From positions 2,604,001 to 2,668,000 of the forward strand of contig JAJTUQ010000006.1 in assembly GCA_021399445.1 (NCBI GenBank): a stretch of DNA of 64,000 nucleotides, read 5' to 3'. Positions 53,201 to 64,000 of this stretch are shown piece by piece. Made by a program: the position numbers and the translations under genes. This DNA comes from Xylogone sp. PMI_703. Lineage: Eukaryota > Ascomycota > Leotiomycetes. The notes below the pieces were generated by a model. The model saw nothing but the letters and a program-made list of their open reading frames with translations, had not been told where the DNA came from and did not search any database. How positions within the stretch are numbered: the first letter of the stretch is position 1; every line of letters begins with the position of its first letter.

Positions 53201-55650
53201 AACAGTAAAAACATTTTATATAAACCATTTTTTTAGTTTAGTATTATAATAATATTTAAATATTAATTTCTTTATTTTCCAGTTAATGTTTAAGTCATAG
53301 AATTCTAACTAAGGTTATCTTAGGATAATATTTTTCTTTCCAAAGAAAGAAACCTCAAACTAAATTTGTTCTTGGTGGTTTTTAATTCTTATAATAAGTA
53401 ATTTAATTCTGGCAAATACTTTTTCTTTTGTTAATAAGCCGTTGATCATTCGTAAAGGCTGATTATAGACTTCAGTCTGTGTATTTATTGTCTTAGTGAT
53501 TTATGACAAGATTAAGTTAATCTAACTTCTTGAATTTATTAAAGCTTTAAGGTTTCTGTTATTAAACTTAACATTTAACTAGATAATTTCTTTTTTGTCA
53601 GTCATAAATATATCAAAAGTAAATTCTATATTAAATTCCTCTTCTTGAGTCATCTAAGATGATATTTTCCTTACTCTAGGCTTTTTCAGATTAAATAAGT
53701 TATTAATATGTTTTTTAAAGAATATTTATTCATTATTAAACTTATAATAATGACTTATCTTATAGTTATAATATTGTTCTCGATATTTTGTATGGAAAAT
53801 TATTTCTTGATGTATTTCTTTCTTAATTTAATATATCTTCTCTTAGTCTTCATAGTATATAACCTAGGTATAAAAGTTTTATCGAGGTAATTATATGTTT
53901 TTTTTCAAAGAGTAAGGTATTAGGTTATCATAGTATAATTCGCTAATAATGATTTTTTCGAAGTTAGACTATATAACTTTAACTATTGTTCTTAATTTCT
54001 ATATTTCGTACTAAAGAAGTTTATCTTATTAAAGTAATATATCCTAAAGGATATTTCTTTTGATTAATCTCTAGGTTTTTATACAACTTTTATCAGAGTA
54101 AAAAGCTGTTCTAATTAATATCATTTTTTTATTTATTTATAGTTTATTTATTTAATAAGGTTAAACAATAAAATCTTCTTATTCTATATAATTAAAAAAC
54201 TTAAAACCTTAGAAAATTTTCCGAAAAGATTCTTCTATTATTCTTTGGTTAAGTTTTGATGCCTTAGATATTATATATAAAGAATATACTAGTAAAATTT
54301 TAGTATATTTTTTTTTTCGGAGATTTCTAATCAACTTAATTAAAACTGTCTTGAAATTCTTTATAAATCATTAGTTCTTCTTTAACTTGTCCTAGGAAAA
54401 ACAGGTTTAGTAAGTCAGTAATATCTTAATATTTTTCTAGAAAAAAGTTATTAAAATTAATAATTTTTAAACTTTGTCGTTCTATTTCCTTTTGGCAGAC
54501 ATTAATATGTCTAACTTATTAACAGTAAAAAAAAGACTCCTGAAGACATTGTACTTCTAGTATTATAGTAAACTTCTGTTGTAAAGTTTTCCGTAGGAAA
54601 AATTCGTAGGATTTAGTCCATGGACTAATCTCTAACATCTTCTGGTAACTTGTCAAAGTTGTTTTATTTTATTAATAAGATATTACCTGAACTATAAGAT
54701 TTATTATCTTTGGCCAAGGACACCATAAATATAGTCTTGGCCTCTTTTGGCTTTCCTTTGTCCTTGTTATTATATTCCCGGGCAATATGTTTAACTTGTC
54801 TACACTTATAACAAAGTTTCTTTTCTCTCTTTTCTTTGTATTACTCAAGAATCAAGTTATATTTATTTTTTTTTTTTAATGATTTTTTGTTATAATTCTT
54901 TGGACTTTATCTTTTTCCTTTTGTGATTTTATTAAAGTTTATTAAGTCCTTTCGATCATTAATATAATTCTTTTGTTTATTTGTTTATGAAGAATAAAGA
55001 ATTCTTCTTTTCTTTTTTATACATTATTTATATTAAAAATTATTAATCTTCTTAACTTCTTTTATTTACTTAATTAATATATCCAAGTAAAGTCTGATAT
55101 AAGTTAATTTGTCCTTAACAGATTTTTTCAATCCTTAATAATACTAAAATATCAATACTTTATTTTTCTAGTTAGTCATATTATTCAATTGTCAGAATTT
55201 GGTATTATAAGCAAAAGTAGAGCCAGTTTGTTTTAAGGTATATAGTTACTGTTCTGCCCTGTTTATTTCATAAGAATCCCCGAAGACTCTTTCTATTTCT
55301 TCTTCAAAACTCTTGAAAGATATAAACAAATTAATGATGTCCTGCCATCTTTTTTTATCCTTTTCGGTAAAGTTCTCGAAGTTCTTTATATATAACAAAG
55401 TTTATTGTAATATTTCTTTTTTTAAGTAAATAAATAGTTATATAATCTGTTAAAAGTCATTTTGAAACTTATCTTTATATAAGTTTAAATATAAATAAGT
55501 TCAGAACTTGAAAAGTTTTAGCTTAAACCTGTCTTTTCTAAAGTTTTCGATTTTTCCTAAGTTTAACTTTCTTTCGATAAAGTTAATCGTTGAGTTAAGA
55601 TTAACCTCAAGGACTTAAGGGTTTTGTTATAAAGATAAATCTCTGGCCAT
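50281..55650 (-). pseudogene. A1 Gag-Pol, decayed
   Basis: Gag begins with an intact ATG at 55650 (MARDLSL, then stop). The CCHC knuckle at about 54816-54772 reads CYKCRQVKHIAREY, with only the last Cys turned to Tyr, so it is better preserved than in A2. RT around 53000-52150 carries YLNDILIYSK where YLDD is expected (52599-52588). RNase H remnants lie near 52110-52000, integrase (SKF core) near 51119-51073. Short open frames such as 53708-53890 (+) are shadows. Confidence 0.8.
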
Positions 55651-55679
55651 AGTATTTTCGAGTTTCAAGATACTCAAAA

Positions 55680-56264
55680 TATAACATTCTTACAAAAGTT
55701 TAAAGTTATTTATTACTCAAATGATAAATAAAGATAAAGGACAAAAGAATAACTTTATGATAGTTTAAGATAGTTATTATAAAATGTAAGTATATTATAA
55801 ATCAATTAAGTTAAGTACAAAATTTTTATTTACTATAAAATTATTTATTTATATAATGAAAATTAATATATTAAGTATATTAGTTATACTTTATACTTGA
55901 TATACTGAATATACACCTTATGTGATCATTTATTTATTAATACTAATTATCTGTACGTACAAGCAAATAACTAACACAAACAGAAAATAATATTAATTTC
56001 CTGATAATATTATTACTTAGTTAGTATAACTAAAAGGTTAATATTATAACTTCGATAATATTATCCTTTAGCTTGTATAACCTTTTTTATAGTACTAGTG
56101 TTGAACTTGTACTATCCTTTCGCTAGTATTAGTAATGCGATAGTACTAGCAATACTATAACCAGGTCCCTGATAGCTGTCTTAATCTATACTTATTTAAC
56201 TAAGGCGACAGCTATAGAGGCCCTATAATCTGGTCACTTGTTACAACCTTGTGGGGTCGTGACA
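55680..56264 (-). repeat. A1 5' LTR (right)
   Basis: 585 bp, TATAACATTC...GTCGTGACA, followed by GTCAT (56265-56269). One base shorter than the other A LTRs. Confidence 0.9.
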
Positions 56265-56269
56265 GTCAT

Positions 56270-58366
56270 AGCCGAAATGAGCAAGTTATCTATGATATAC
56301 ACATATGACTATACAAGTGGATACATAAGATCGATAACTAATTAGTTGTTTTTCTTTAAGTTATTATTATATATACTAAAGCTAAGATATAAGTTCAGTA
56401 TATCTATTTAATCAGGAATTACTTTTCTAACCTTGAAAATGATTATATTATGTTTGGATATATTTATTTATAATATATAATAATTATAAAGTTTAATGTC
56501 TGACTCTTGTCATTTGGCTTTACTTTTGTAAATAACTTAGAATATCTACAGAAGATCTTTAAACATATTAACAAAAAGTAAATATATCTGTGTATAATAA
56601 TATATACTCTTTAATCTTACTAATATAAAAACCTTAACTTACTTGATTATAGTATTCTTACTAGAAATACTGTGAAAAAAAAGGTATAAGTGTTATAAGA
56701 AGCACGTGATCTCTGGCAGCCAGTATGTAAGTATACAACGAACAACAACAACAACACCATATAATACGATCACCAATATCACGATATTGTAACAATCATA
56801 ACAATCATAAAGGAGCCAATCAGAGCTCGTATATCTGTAAAATAAAAGTACAAATCGCTATTTATTACAATATTGTATAAATTACTCTATATATAAAATT
56901 CGGAGATTTCGGCAATAGAACTATTATTACCTGTACATAAATTCCTTACCACATCTGTCTCCTTTGATATTATAGCTTATAAAACAATAATATCAATATT
57001 AACAACAACGTAGGAAATCCATCGAATATCATCAAAAGTAAAACACTAAAACAAAGAGCTAAACTATTGTTATAATCTGAAATAAGATAAGATATCTTAT
57101 TCTTTCCTAATATCTGGATATCACGTCTTTAACTTCACATATTACATCTCTCAATATTGACATAAATATAAGTTATATACTTACTTATTCTAATATATCA
57201 ATTTTGCCCTTATTCATTAATTTCTGAATATACAAATTCTTTTTAAATAACCATAACTTTAATTATATTTTCCGTTACCATTTGTCATAGAATATATTCT
57301 ATATCTTTCTTCTCCAAGAGCTCAAGTATTCTAATCACTCTACGCTTATCCCATAAAACATAATTTCAAAGTCAGCCAGAACATTACTATTGTCATATCT
57401 TTGTTATATTAATATAACTCAGGATAACAGAGTTATAATTTCGAGATTTGTATCAAATAACACTCTTTGGTCTAACAATCTTATTACTCCAAACATTAAA
57501 AGATAATAATACCTTATTATTATCAATTCTTTATAACAATCCGAGATTTTCTTTTATTAAGTTTTTGGGATATTAGCTAAATATTGATAATATTTATCAA
57601 TAGTTTTGAACTATAGTTTAACCATAAATCATATAATCTCCACTTTCTCGGGATTATACAATATCAAATGATATTTCATAAATAAAGTTTTCTTTTTCTT
57701 TATGTAATTATCCTTTAGTTCTCTTACTTTTAGCATTAACTCTTTTATCATATCTTCAATAATAATAAATAAATTTTTCATTAACTTACGATCAATAATC
57801 ATATTGATATTTTGATAACTTTTTGTAAATAACTTTATAGTTCTAACTCCATCCTTCTTTATTATAAATATAATATTATCGATAATATCTGTTATTATAT
57901 AATCTAAAACTAACCACCTTGTTTTACGATCCTTGAAACTTACTTTTCTCAAACAGTTAACCTAATTATATTTGACTTTAAAAAATAATATATTAACATT
58001 ATATAATTAAGATATTAATCGATATTCATTGTCTTTCTTTAAATATACACAAACCAGATATAAAACAAGATCTTATCGAATCATTTGTTGAGTTAACAAG
58101 AAATTCATGATCTTCATTTATTTATTATTATCTTCCGACAATATTTTTATATAATATAAATACATTTCTATTTTATATTTAATTAATTCCGTGATCTTAA
58201 ATTCGTTATCCTTCAGGATAAGTTTATCCCACTAATCGAATAAAGATCTTTTGCCAAAATCATTAAAATTCTATAACATAATATCTACAAATCTTACATT
58301 AGTTAATATTATCTTTTTCTTGATATCTCCCAATATTCTTTCCACCTCTTCGTTATTTGAATCATC
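56270..58366. other. AT-rich sequence of unknown origin
   Basis: 2.1 kb outside the nested stack and before Copia-2. It is AT-rich with many stops. A 107-codon minus-strand frame (57952-57629), MRKVSFKDRKTRWLVLDY at its start, is Lys/Ile-rich and helical; I could not place it. A short stretch near 56700-56780 is less AT-rich (GCACGTGATCTCTGGCAGCC, then CAACAACAACAACA). The whole may be another decayed element. Confidence 0.5.
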
Positions 58367-58594
58367 TGTTAGGAATTATGGGAGCAGAGTATACTGGTGC
58401 TCGGTAGTTATGTGATCGGAGTGGAATGACTAATAATCCGGTAAGAGAGTATTTAAGGGTGTAACTCCTTAAATATTGATTATAAGTATAAGTATACAAT
58501 GTATTAACTAATATAAGCCTATTCAACCTTATATTACGGTAGTGTTTAGTAAACTAATCCTTCTTATATGAGTATAATGGTCATAATCTTAACA
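58367..58594 (+). repeat. Copia-2 5' LTR
   Basis: 228 bp, TGTTAGGAATTATGGGAGCA...ATCTTAACA. Confidence 0.92.
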
Positions 58595-58608
58595 GGTTAT
58601 GAGCTTGG
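58595..58608 (+). other. Copia-2 primer binding site, half-tRNA type
   Basis: GGTTATGAGCTTGG follows the LTR directly. GGTTATGAGC is complementary to the initiator tRNA-Met anticodon stem-loop. It is the cleaner of the two copies. Confidence 0.68.
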
Positions 58609-61600
58609 ATGTATATTGAAGTGTTATTAGGAAGAATAGTAGTTAGGACGTGTTTACTGTAAGTTTATCATTAAGGATAGCCAAAACACACGTTACTGTA
58701 TAAGTTTTTGTAGAAGAAAGAAGTTTGTAGAGTATTGGTTAAAACGTAGACTGATCGGTTTTAAGTCTTGAAATGGGTAGATATATGACGAATTGTCGGT
58801 CTATAGTAAGTACTTGAAGATCATGGCTTCTTAATTAGTATCAAGTACTTTAGTGTGATACTTACTTATTTATCTAAACCTAATAGTTAATTATAAGTTT
58901 TTTTAACCTTGAGTTATAATATAATAACTCAAAAGACGACAAAATCTTCATTATCCTTATCTTATTAATATTTGAGAAGATGAACACTGATCACTTTATA
59001 CGTAAATACTTTGTTAGTATTCTTAGTAAAGCAAATTAGCAAGAATGGTTTAAACTAATAAGACTTTATTTTAAGGAAGAATTGCTAGAATTTGTGCTAA
59101 ATAAGACAATTACAGAATATGTCTAGATTCAGAGAACCTCATCATCGATTAATATCCTTATTATATCAGTAAGTACAAAAACACCCAAGATCATTATTGA
59201 AGATATAGTAAAATAATTAAAGAACTTGAAGGTAAAAGATGGATTATAAAGTGGATCAAAGGATAATATATAAAATATTGAAAAGCAAGAGAAATATAAA
59301 GTTATGTTTGTAAAAGTTTTATATATGATTTTAATCTGTATCAATATTATAAACAATGAACTGATTTATAATAAGTCTAAAACTTAACTAATATAGATAA
59401 AATTATACTTCAAGTATAGTAAGTTATTATTTTATGTTATTTGAAGTAAAATAGCTTAACTTACTTTATTTAAGTTAAAGTAAAGTATGATAATCGAAGA
59501 GGGATAAATCTAAGTATAAAAGTTAAGAAAAAAAGTTATAAAAGTAATTTTTGAACTTAAGGATAGTTTTAGCACAAAATAAATACTTGAATTCTTTTTT
59601 GTAAAATTCTTAAAAAAATATTTAATAGTTATAACTGTAATTAATATATAATTAATACTTAAAATCATAGACAAGATTAATATTCTTTAAAAATATGAAA
59701 AGAAAGTCATTAATTTGACAGTATTTATTGCTTAAGACAAGAGAATACGAAAATTATAGGACAAAGGGAACAAAAGCTTAAGTTAACAGAGTAAATATAA
59801 AAATAATTTACTTAATTAGAGGAAAGTCAAATGTTACTTATATGACAAAAATCATTTTATCAAATATTATAAACTTAAACATAATACAAGAAAATATATT
59901 CTTGGCCTCAAATCTAAAGATGGTAAATTATAACATTCTTGGAAAATAATAAAGAAGAATAAAAGCAAAAGTCATTATAAGAGGAATAAGTCAAGACGAC
60001 ATTCTTATAGTCATATTATTAGTTATTTTTCTAAATATAACTTAATATTAGAGACAGAGTTAAGCTTTAATAACTTATCCGAGGAAAAAAACGAAATTAT
60101 AAAAATATTAAAGGAAGTAATATATAAAGTTAAATCTTTTGTCTAGATTATAGACATTAATGTTTCTTTATACATAACTGATAATCCCTAATTCTTTAAA
60201 TAATTAATAATTGATATTAAATGTTATAAGATAAAGGTTAAAGATAAAAAGTTATATATATAGAAGAAGGGGACTACTGAAATGAAGTTAAAAGATAAAA
60301 GTACTATATTATTGTTTAATACTTTATTTGTTTTAAATCTTGAGGCTAATTTATTCTTTAGTTAATATGTTTGTGAAAAGGGTTTTGATAACTTTTTTGA
60401 TTTATATATAATATATTTTACTCGAAAGAATCAAAAGAATTAGTATATTAAAGTTAAGTAATACAAAAGAATGTACATTATAAGTTTTATCATGAATAAG
60501 CTAAAGGAAATAATTTTAGTTAATAATGTTAAAATGAAGGAAGGATAATTATGATTTAACTTGTCTAACAGGGAAAATCAAAATTCTGACAATAATACTA
60601 AAATCTTATTTATACTAATACTAAAGTCAGTGGAAAAAGTCATATAACATTATAATTTATGGCATAAACAATTTGCTTATTTTAGAGTAAAGAAAATCTG
60701 TAACTTATATAAGATTATTACTTTAAGTAAGTTAATATGAAAACTTATAATTAAAGAATTTTATGAAATCTATGATTTTATTAAGGTAAAAAATCATATT
60801 AATAAAATATTAAGTAAATAAGAGAGTAAGAGATTTACACTAATCTACATAAATATATATGGATTGTTCTTATTATCAATAAAAGAAGACTAATACTTTA
60901 CTCAAATTGTTAATAATATTATTTATTATATTTAGAATATTCCTGTAAAGATAAGAGCACATTTGGTCGAGAAACTCAAGACATAAAAGATTTAAGTAAA
61001 ATATAAGACAGAGGAAAAAGTCAAGGTTATTAAAATTAATAATGTTTCAGAATTACTATTATTACTAAATGAATAAAGCATTTTGATCAGGATTCAGGCA
61101 GAAACAACAGCAAAGTATAAGTCAAACCAGAACAGTTTAGTTAAACAAGTAATCCAGATAATTATAATAAATGCTTGGGTATTACTAAAAAAAATTAATT
61201 TATTACTTGAATTCTGGAATTATATTATTAAAACAGATGTATACTTAAGAAACTAAATAATATCTGGTCTGACAATTGATAGGAAAGTTGTTAACTTATA
61301 TTAAGTATTCACCGGAAAAATCTTAAGCATTGATCATATCAGAGTTTTTGGATATAAATATATATTATACGTCAACCGAAAAGAGTACCTGAAAAAATCA
61401 AGAAAAGATAAGCTTATAGATTATAAATAAGTTATAATATTTGTAGAATATAATCCAAACATGACTAAATAATATAAAGTTTATACATTAGATAAAGGTT
61501 ATATTATCAAATTAAGTTATATTAATTTTTATGAAAATATCTAAGGCAAAATAGTTAATTTGAAACTTCAGACAAGTAATCTTCAAGGAATAAAAAATGA

Positions 61601-63835
61601 ACTAATAATCTGTAAACTAAAAGGCTGACTATAAAAGGAAGTTATTGAGTTTATACTGTCCTTAGACCTGAAAAGTTTGAATAATTTCGAAATTATAATC
61701 TTGGTTATTATAAACTTAAGAATGATATATACTAATCTAACTACTTGGACTAACCAATAATATAATCAAGAAAATGTGAATGATCTAAGTATGAATATGT
61801 TTTATTCAAGAAAAAATAAGAGAGATAAAGAAAATAAAATCAAGGATTAATCTTAAACTTAAGTCAAAAACTATGATTTATTACTTAGTGCTAATATAAT
61901 ATTACTTATTAGATTTTACTTGTCTGATAAAGAAAATCAAGTATTACTAAAACCCATAAAAACGAGGTATAATCTTCGAAAACGACAAAGACTTGATGAT
62001 TTTGATAATGAAGACTATTTTACTAAGATAGTGAAAGTTATACTTATAATATTAGAAGATCAAGATTACTAAGACTTAGATAAGATAACTCTAGCTAGTT
62101 TAGTAATAAATCTAGATATTATTATCCTAATAATATACAAAAAGACTATTTCAAATCATAAATATAATCAGAAATAAAAAGAAGTAATTAACGAAAAGAT
62201 TATATTATTATAGTAAAATAATATATAAGAAAAAGAAATATCCCTAGAAGGAGTAAATTTAATCTTCATCAAATAAATATTTATTATTAAGACGAATTTT
62301 AACAGAATATTAAACAGATTTAAGACAAGATTAGTTATTTAAGACTTCTTTCAGAAATATAAACAGGATTTCACTAAAATATTTGTATTTATAATTAGAA
62401 TAAATATTTTTTGGATATTTATAATTATTATTATAATAAAAAACCTTAAATATTATTTGTATAATATAAAAAATACTTTCATCAAATTATATCTATAAAA
62501 ATAAATCTTTCTGTCTTAACTAAATAAAGTATTTAAGTTAAAGAATAAGTATATATTATATGTTTTATAAAGTTTATATAAGTTAAAGTAATTTATATAA
62601 GACTAAAATCTATTTTACAAGAGTTATCTTGTTAAGATTAGTTTTGTCTAAAGTTTAATTAACTTTTGTTTTTATATCTACAAAAAACGTAAAATCATAT
62701 TATTTGTTTATGTAAATAATATTATTGTTGTTGTACCAAGAGTACAAAAATTGGAATAGTTTAGAAAAACATTAATAAATCAATTTTATACCAAGAACCT
62801 AAAGAAGATTTAAATGATCCTTGATATTTATATTATTAAGAATCAAAAAAAAAAGATATTATTCTTAGATCAAGAATAATACTTAAATAACATTTTGAAT
62901 TAATATAAAATAACTCAAGAGAAGTATAAGTTAAAATTAATGTTAATTTTTAGTTATAATAAATTATACTTGACTTCAGACTTTAACAAGAAAGTTAACT
63001 TGACTAAGTATCAAGAATATATTAAAAGTTTAATATATATAATAATAAATATTAAACCAGACATTGTATTTATTTTAGGAAAGTTTAATTAATATATAAA
63101 TAATTTTAGAAAGTATTATATTAATATTATAAAAAAACTCTTGAGATATACTAGATCAACGATTAAACAATGTATTTATTATAAGCTTACTCCAATTCAA
63201 GTCAACTAATCATTATATTAAAGTAATAACAACAACAGATAAGTCAGTAACTTTATATTAATCATATATTCAGATATAAACTAAACAGAAGACAAAATTA
63301 ATTAAAAGAATATTTTAAGAAATATGATTATACTTTATAGAGGACTTATTTCCTGGAGAAATAAGAAGTAATATTCAGTGATAACTTTAAATACTGAATC
63401 AGAATATATTATAATATTAATATACATTAAACAAAGTCAATGGATTACTTAAATACTTTATAATATAAAATTCTTTCAATATATTAAGTTAGACTTGATG
63501 ATTATACAAATATTAAAGGACAATTAAGGTATACTTATATTAGTAAAGAACTTACACTTTCACGAATAATCAAAATATATTGATATTTGTTATTATTATA
63601 TCCATGACTTGAAAGAACATAAATGTATTAAGGTAAATTATATTCTTACAGTAGATATAATAACCAATAGTATGACAAAGTTGTTACAGAAGATGATGTT
63701 TACACAATTCAAGGAATTACTTAGTCTGGCAACAGTAAGAGTAACTAAGAAATAATAAAAATGGCTGAAAAATGATGTTGACGAGGTAAAACTGACATAG
63801 ACTATATCATAATACCTGTATGATCTGAGTAAAAG
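58609..63835 (+). pseudogene. Copia-2 Gag-Pol polyprotein, decayed
   Basis: GAG-pre-integrase at about 60640-60720 reads HYNLWHKQFAYFRVKKI, keeping the Trp that is a stop in Copia-1. Integrase remnants lie at 60830-61560. RT at about 62180-62800 includes LFVYVNNIIVVVPRVQKLE, with YVDD changed to YVNN at 62709-62720. RNase H remnants lie near 63330-63420 (STESEYI-like). Interrupted by many stops. A 75-codon minus-strand frame at 59129-59356 is antisense to the Gag region. Confidence 0.82.
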
Positions 63836-64000
63836 TGTTAGGAATTATGAGAGCAGAGCATACTGGTACTCAGTAGTTATACGATCAGAGTAGAATGACT
63901 AATAATCCGGTAAGAAAGTATTTAAGGGTATAACTCCTTAAATACTGATTATAAGTATAAGTATACAATACATTAGCTAATATAAGCCTATTCAACCCTA
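63836..64000 (+). repeat. Copia-2 3' LTR, partial
   Basis: The first 165 bases of a Copia LTR, TGTTAGGAATTATGAGAGCA onward; the end lies beyond the window. Confidence 0.9.

Larger units (their letters stand above)
29250..56264 (-). mobile_element. Gypsy-type LTR retrotransposon A1, outer element of the nest
   Basis: Minus-strand Ty3/Gypsy element with 586- and 585-bp LTRs at 29250-29835 and 55680-56264, flanked by GTCAT. It is interrupted by element B (30003-49796 plus one copy of its CTTAT duplication). With B removed it measures 7216 bp, against 7232 bp for its sister copy A2. Gag starts near 55650, a CCHC knuckle lies at about 54772-54816, RT around 53000-52150 and integrase around 51700-51050. 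Stops are dense and the element cannot code for working proteins. It is the oldest insertion of the stack, because everything else lies within it. Confidence 0.9.
58367..64000 (+). mobile_element. Copia-type LTR retrotransposon 2, truncated by the window end
   Basis: Same family as Copia-1. The 5' LTR is 58367-58594 (228 bp) and the 3' LTR starts at 63836 and runs off the window after 165 bp; the full element should end near 64063. The five bases before it are TCATC, which should recur after the 3' LTR beyond the window. Domains appear in the same order as in Copia-1, with many stops. Confidence 0.9.

Noticed and set aside
29110..64000. Mitochondrial DNA insertion or a horizontally acquired AT-rich island
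   Set aside because: LTRs, target duplications and pol domains explain nearly all of it, and the base change is the transition type expected from RIP.
1..64000. CRISPR array, bacterial operon, rRNA or tRNA genes
   Set aside because: No spaced direct repeats, ribosome binding sites or tRNA/rRNA patterns were seen; introns and gene families are fungal.

Overview
The window reads as a piece of a filamentous ascomycete genome (Pezizomycotina; a Leotiomycete is my best guess, not proven). The genes carry short introns of about 50 to 100 bp with GTAAGT-like donors, CTAAC/CTGAC branch sites and YAG acceptors. They include a HeLo-like/NACHT/ankyrin NLR, a fungal BTB protein and HNH_2-type proteins. 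The right-hand part is a retrotransposon block with the transition-only decay expected from repeat-induced point mutation (RIP).

Bases 1 to about 29,100 form the gene-bearing part. From left to right: a tentative small gene (604-1236, -); a BTB/POZ protein (1269-2018, -); a five-exon, apparently intact NLR (2562-5533, -); two decayed fragments, one Tc1/mariner-like HTH and one HNH_2-like (6.3-7.5 kb); a paraoxonase/arylesterase-like membrane-anchored enzyme (8643-10040, +); a 902-residue orphan (10294-13053, -); a 615-residue orphan with four exons (13892-15966, +); glucosamine-6-phosphate N-acetyltransferase (16663-17415, -); a 1171-residue class 3 lipase preceded by an overlapping upstream ORF (18919-22434, +); a classical SDR (23875-24896, +); an NAD-dependent epimerase (25409-26362, -); a frameshifted HNH_2-family gene (27191-28125, +); and the first about 100 codons of argininosuccinate lyase, broken by a stop and cut off where the AT-rich block begins (28779-29109, +).

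Bases 29,250-56,264 are a nested stack of LTR retrotransposons that I could resolve completely from LTR ends and 5-bp target duplications. Gypsy element A1 (29250-56264, -) is the outermost (TSD GTCAT). Gypsy element B (30003-49796, -) sits inside A1 (TSD CTTAT). Copia-1 (32260-37952, +; TSD GATAT) and a second A copy, A2 (40108-47339, -; TSD TTAAT), sit inside B. Once the insertions are subtracted, A1 is 7216 bp and A2 is 7232 bp, which supports the model. A second Copia copy starts at 58367 and runs off the right end inside its 3' LTR. Between 56,270 and 58,366 lies AT-rich sequence I could not identify. All elements are dead: stop codons are dense, the RT YxDD and CCHC motifs are damaged by G-to-A changes, and LTR pairs differ by transitions.

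The most interesting unexplained structure is an opposite-strand accessory ORF next to the 3' LTR of both gypsy families. It has a former Cys-rich motif followed by a long charged coiled coil. The other points worth following are the argininosuccinate lyase relic, which retains a TGAGTCA (Gcn4/CPC1-type) box upstream, and the NLR whose P-loop is carried on a 25-nt exon.
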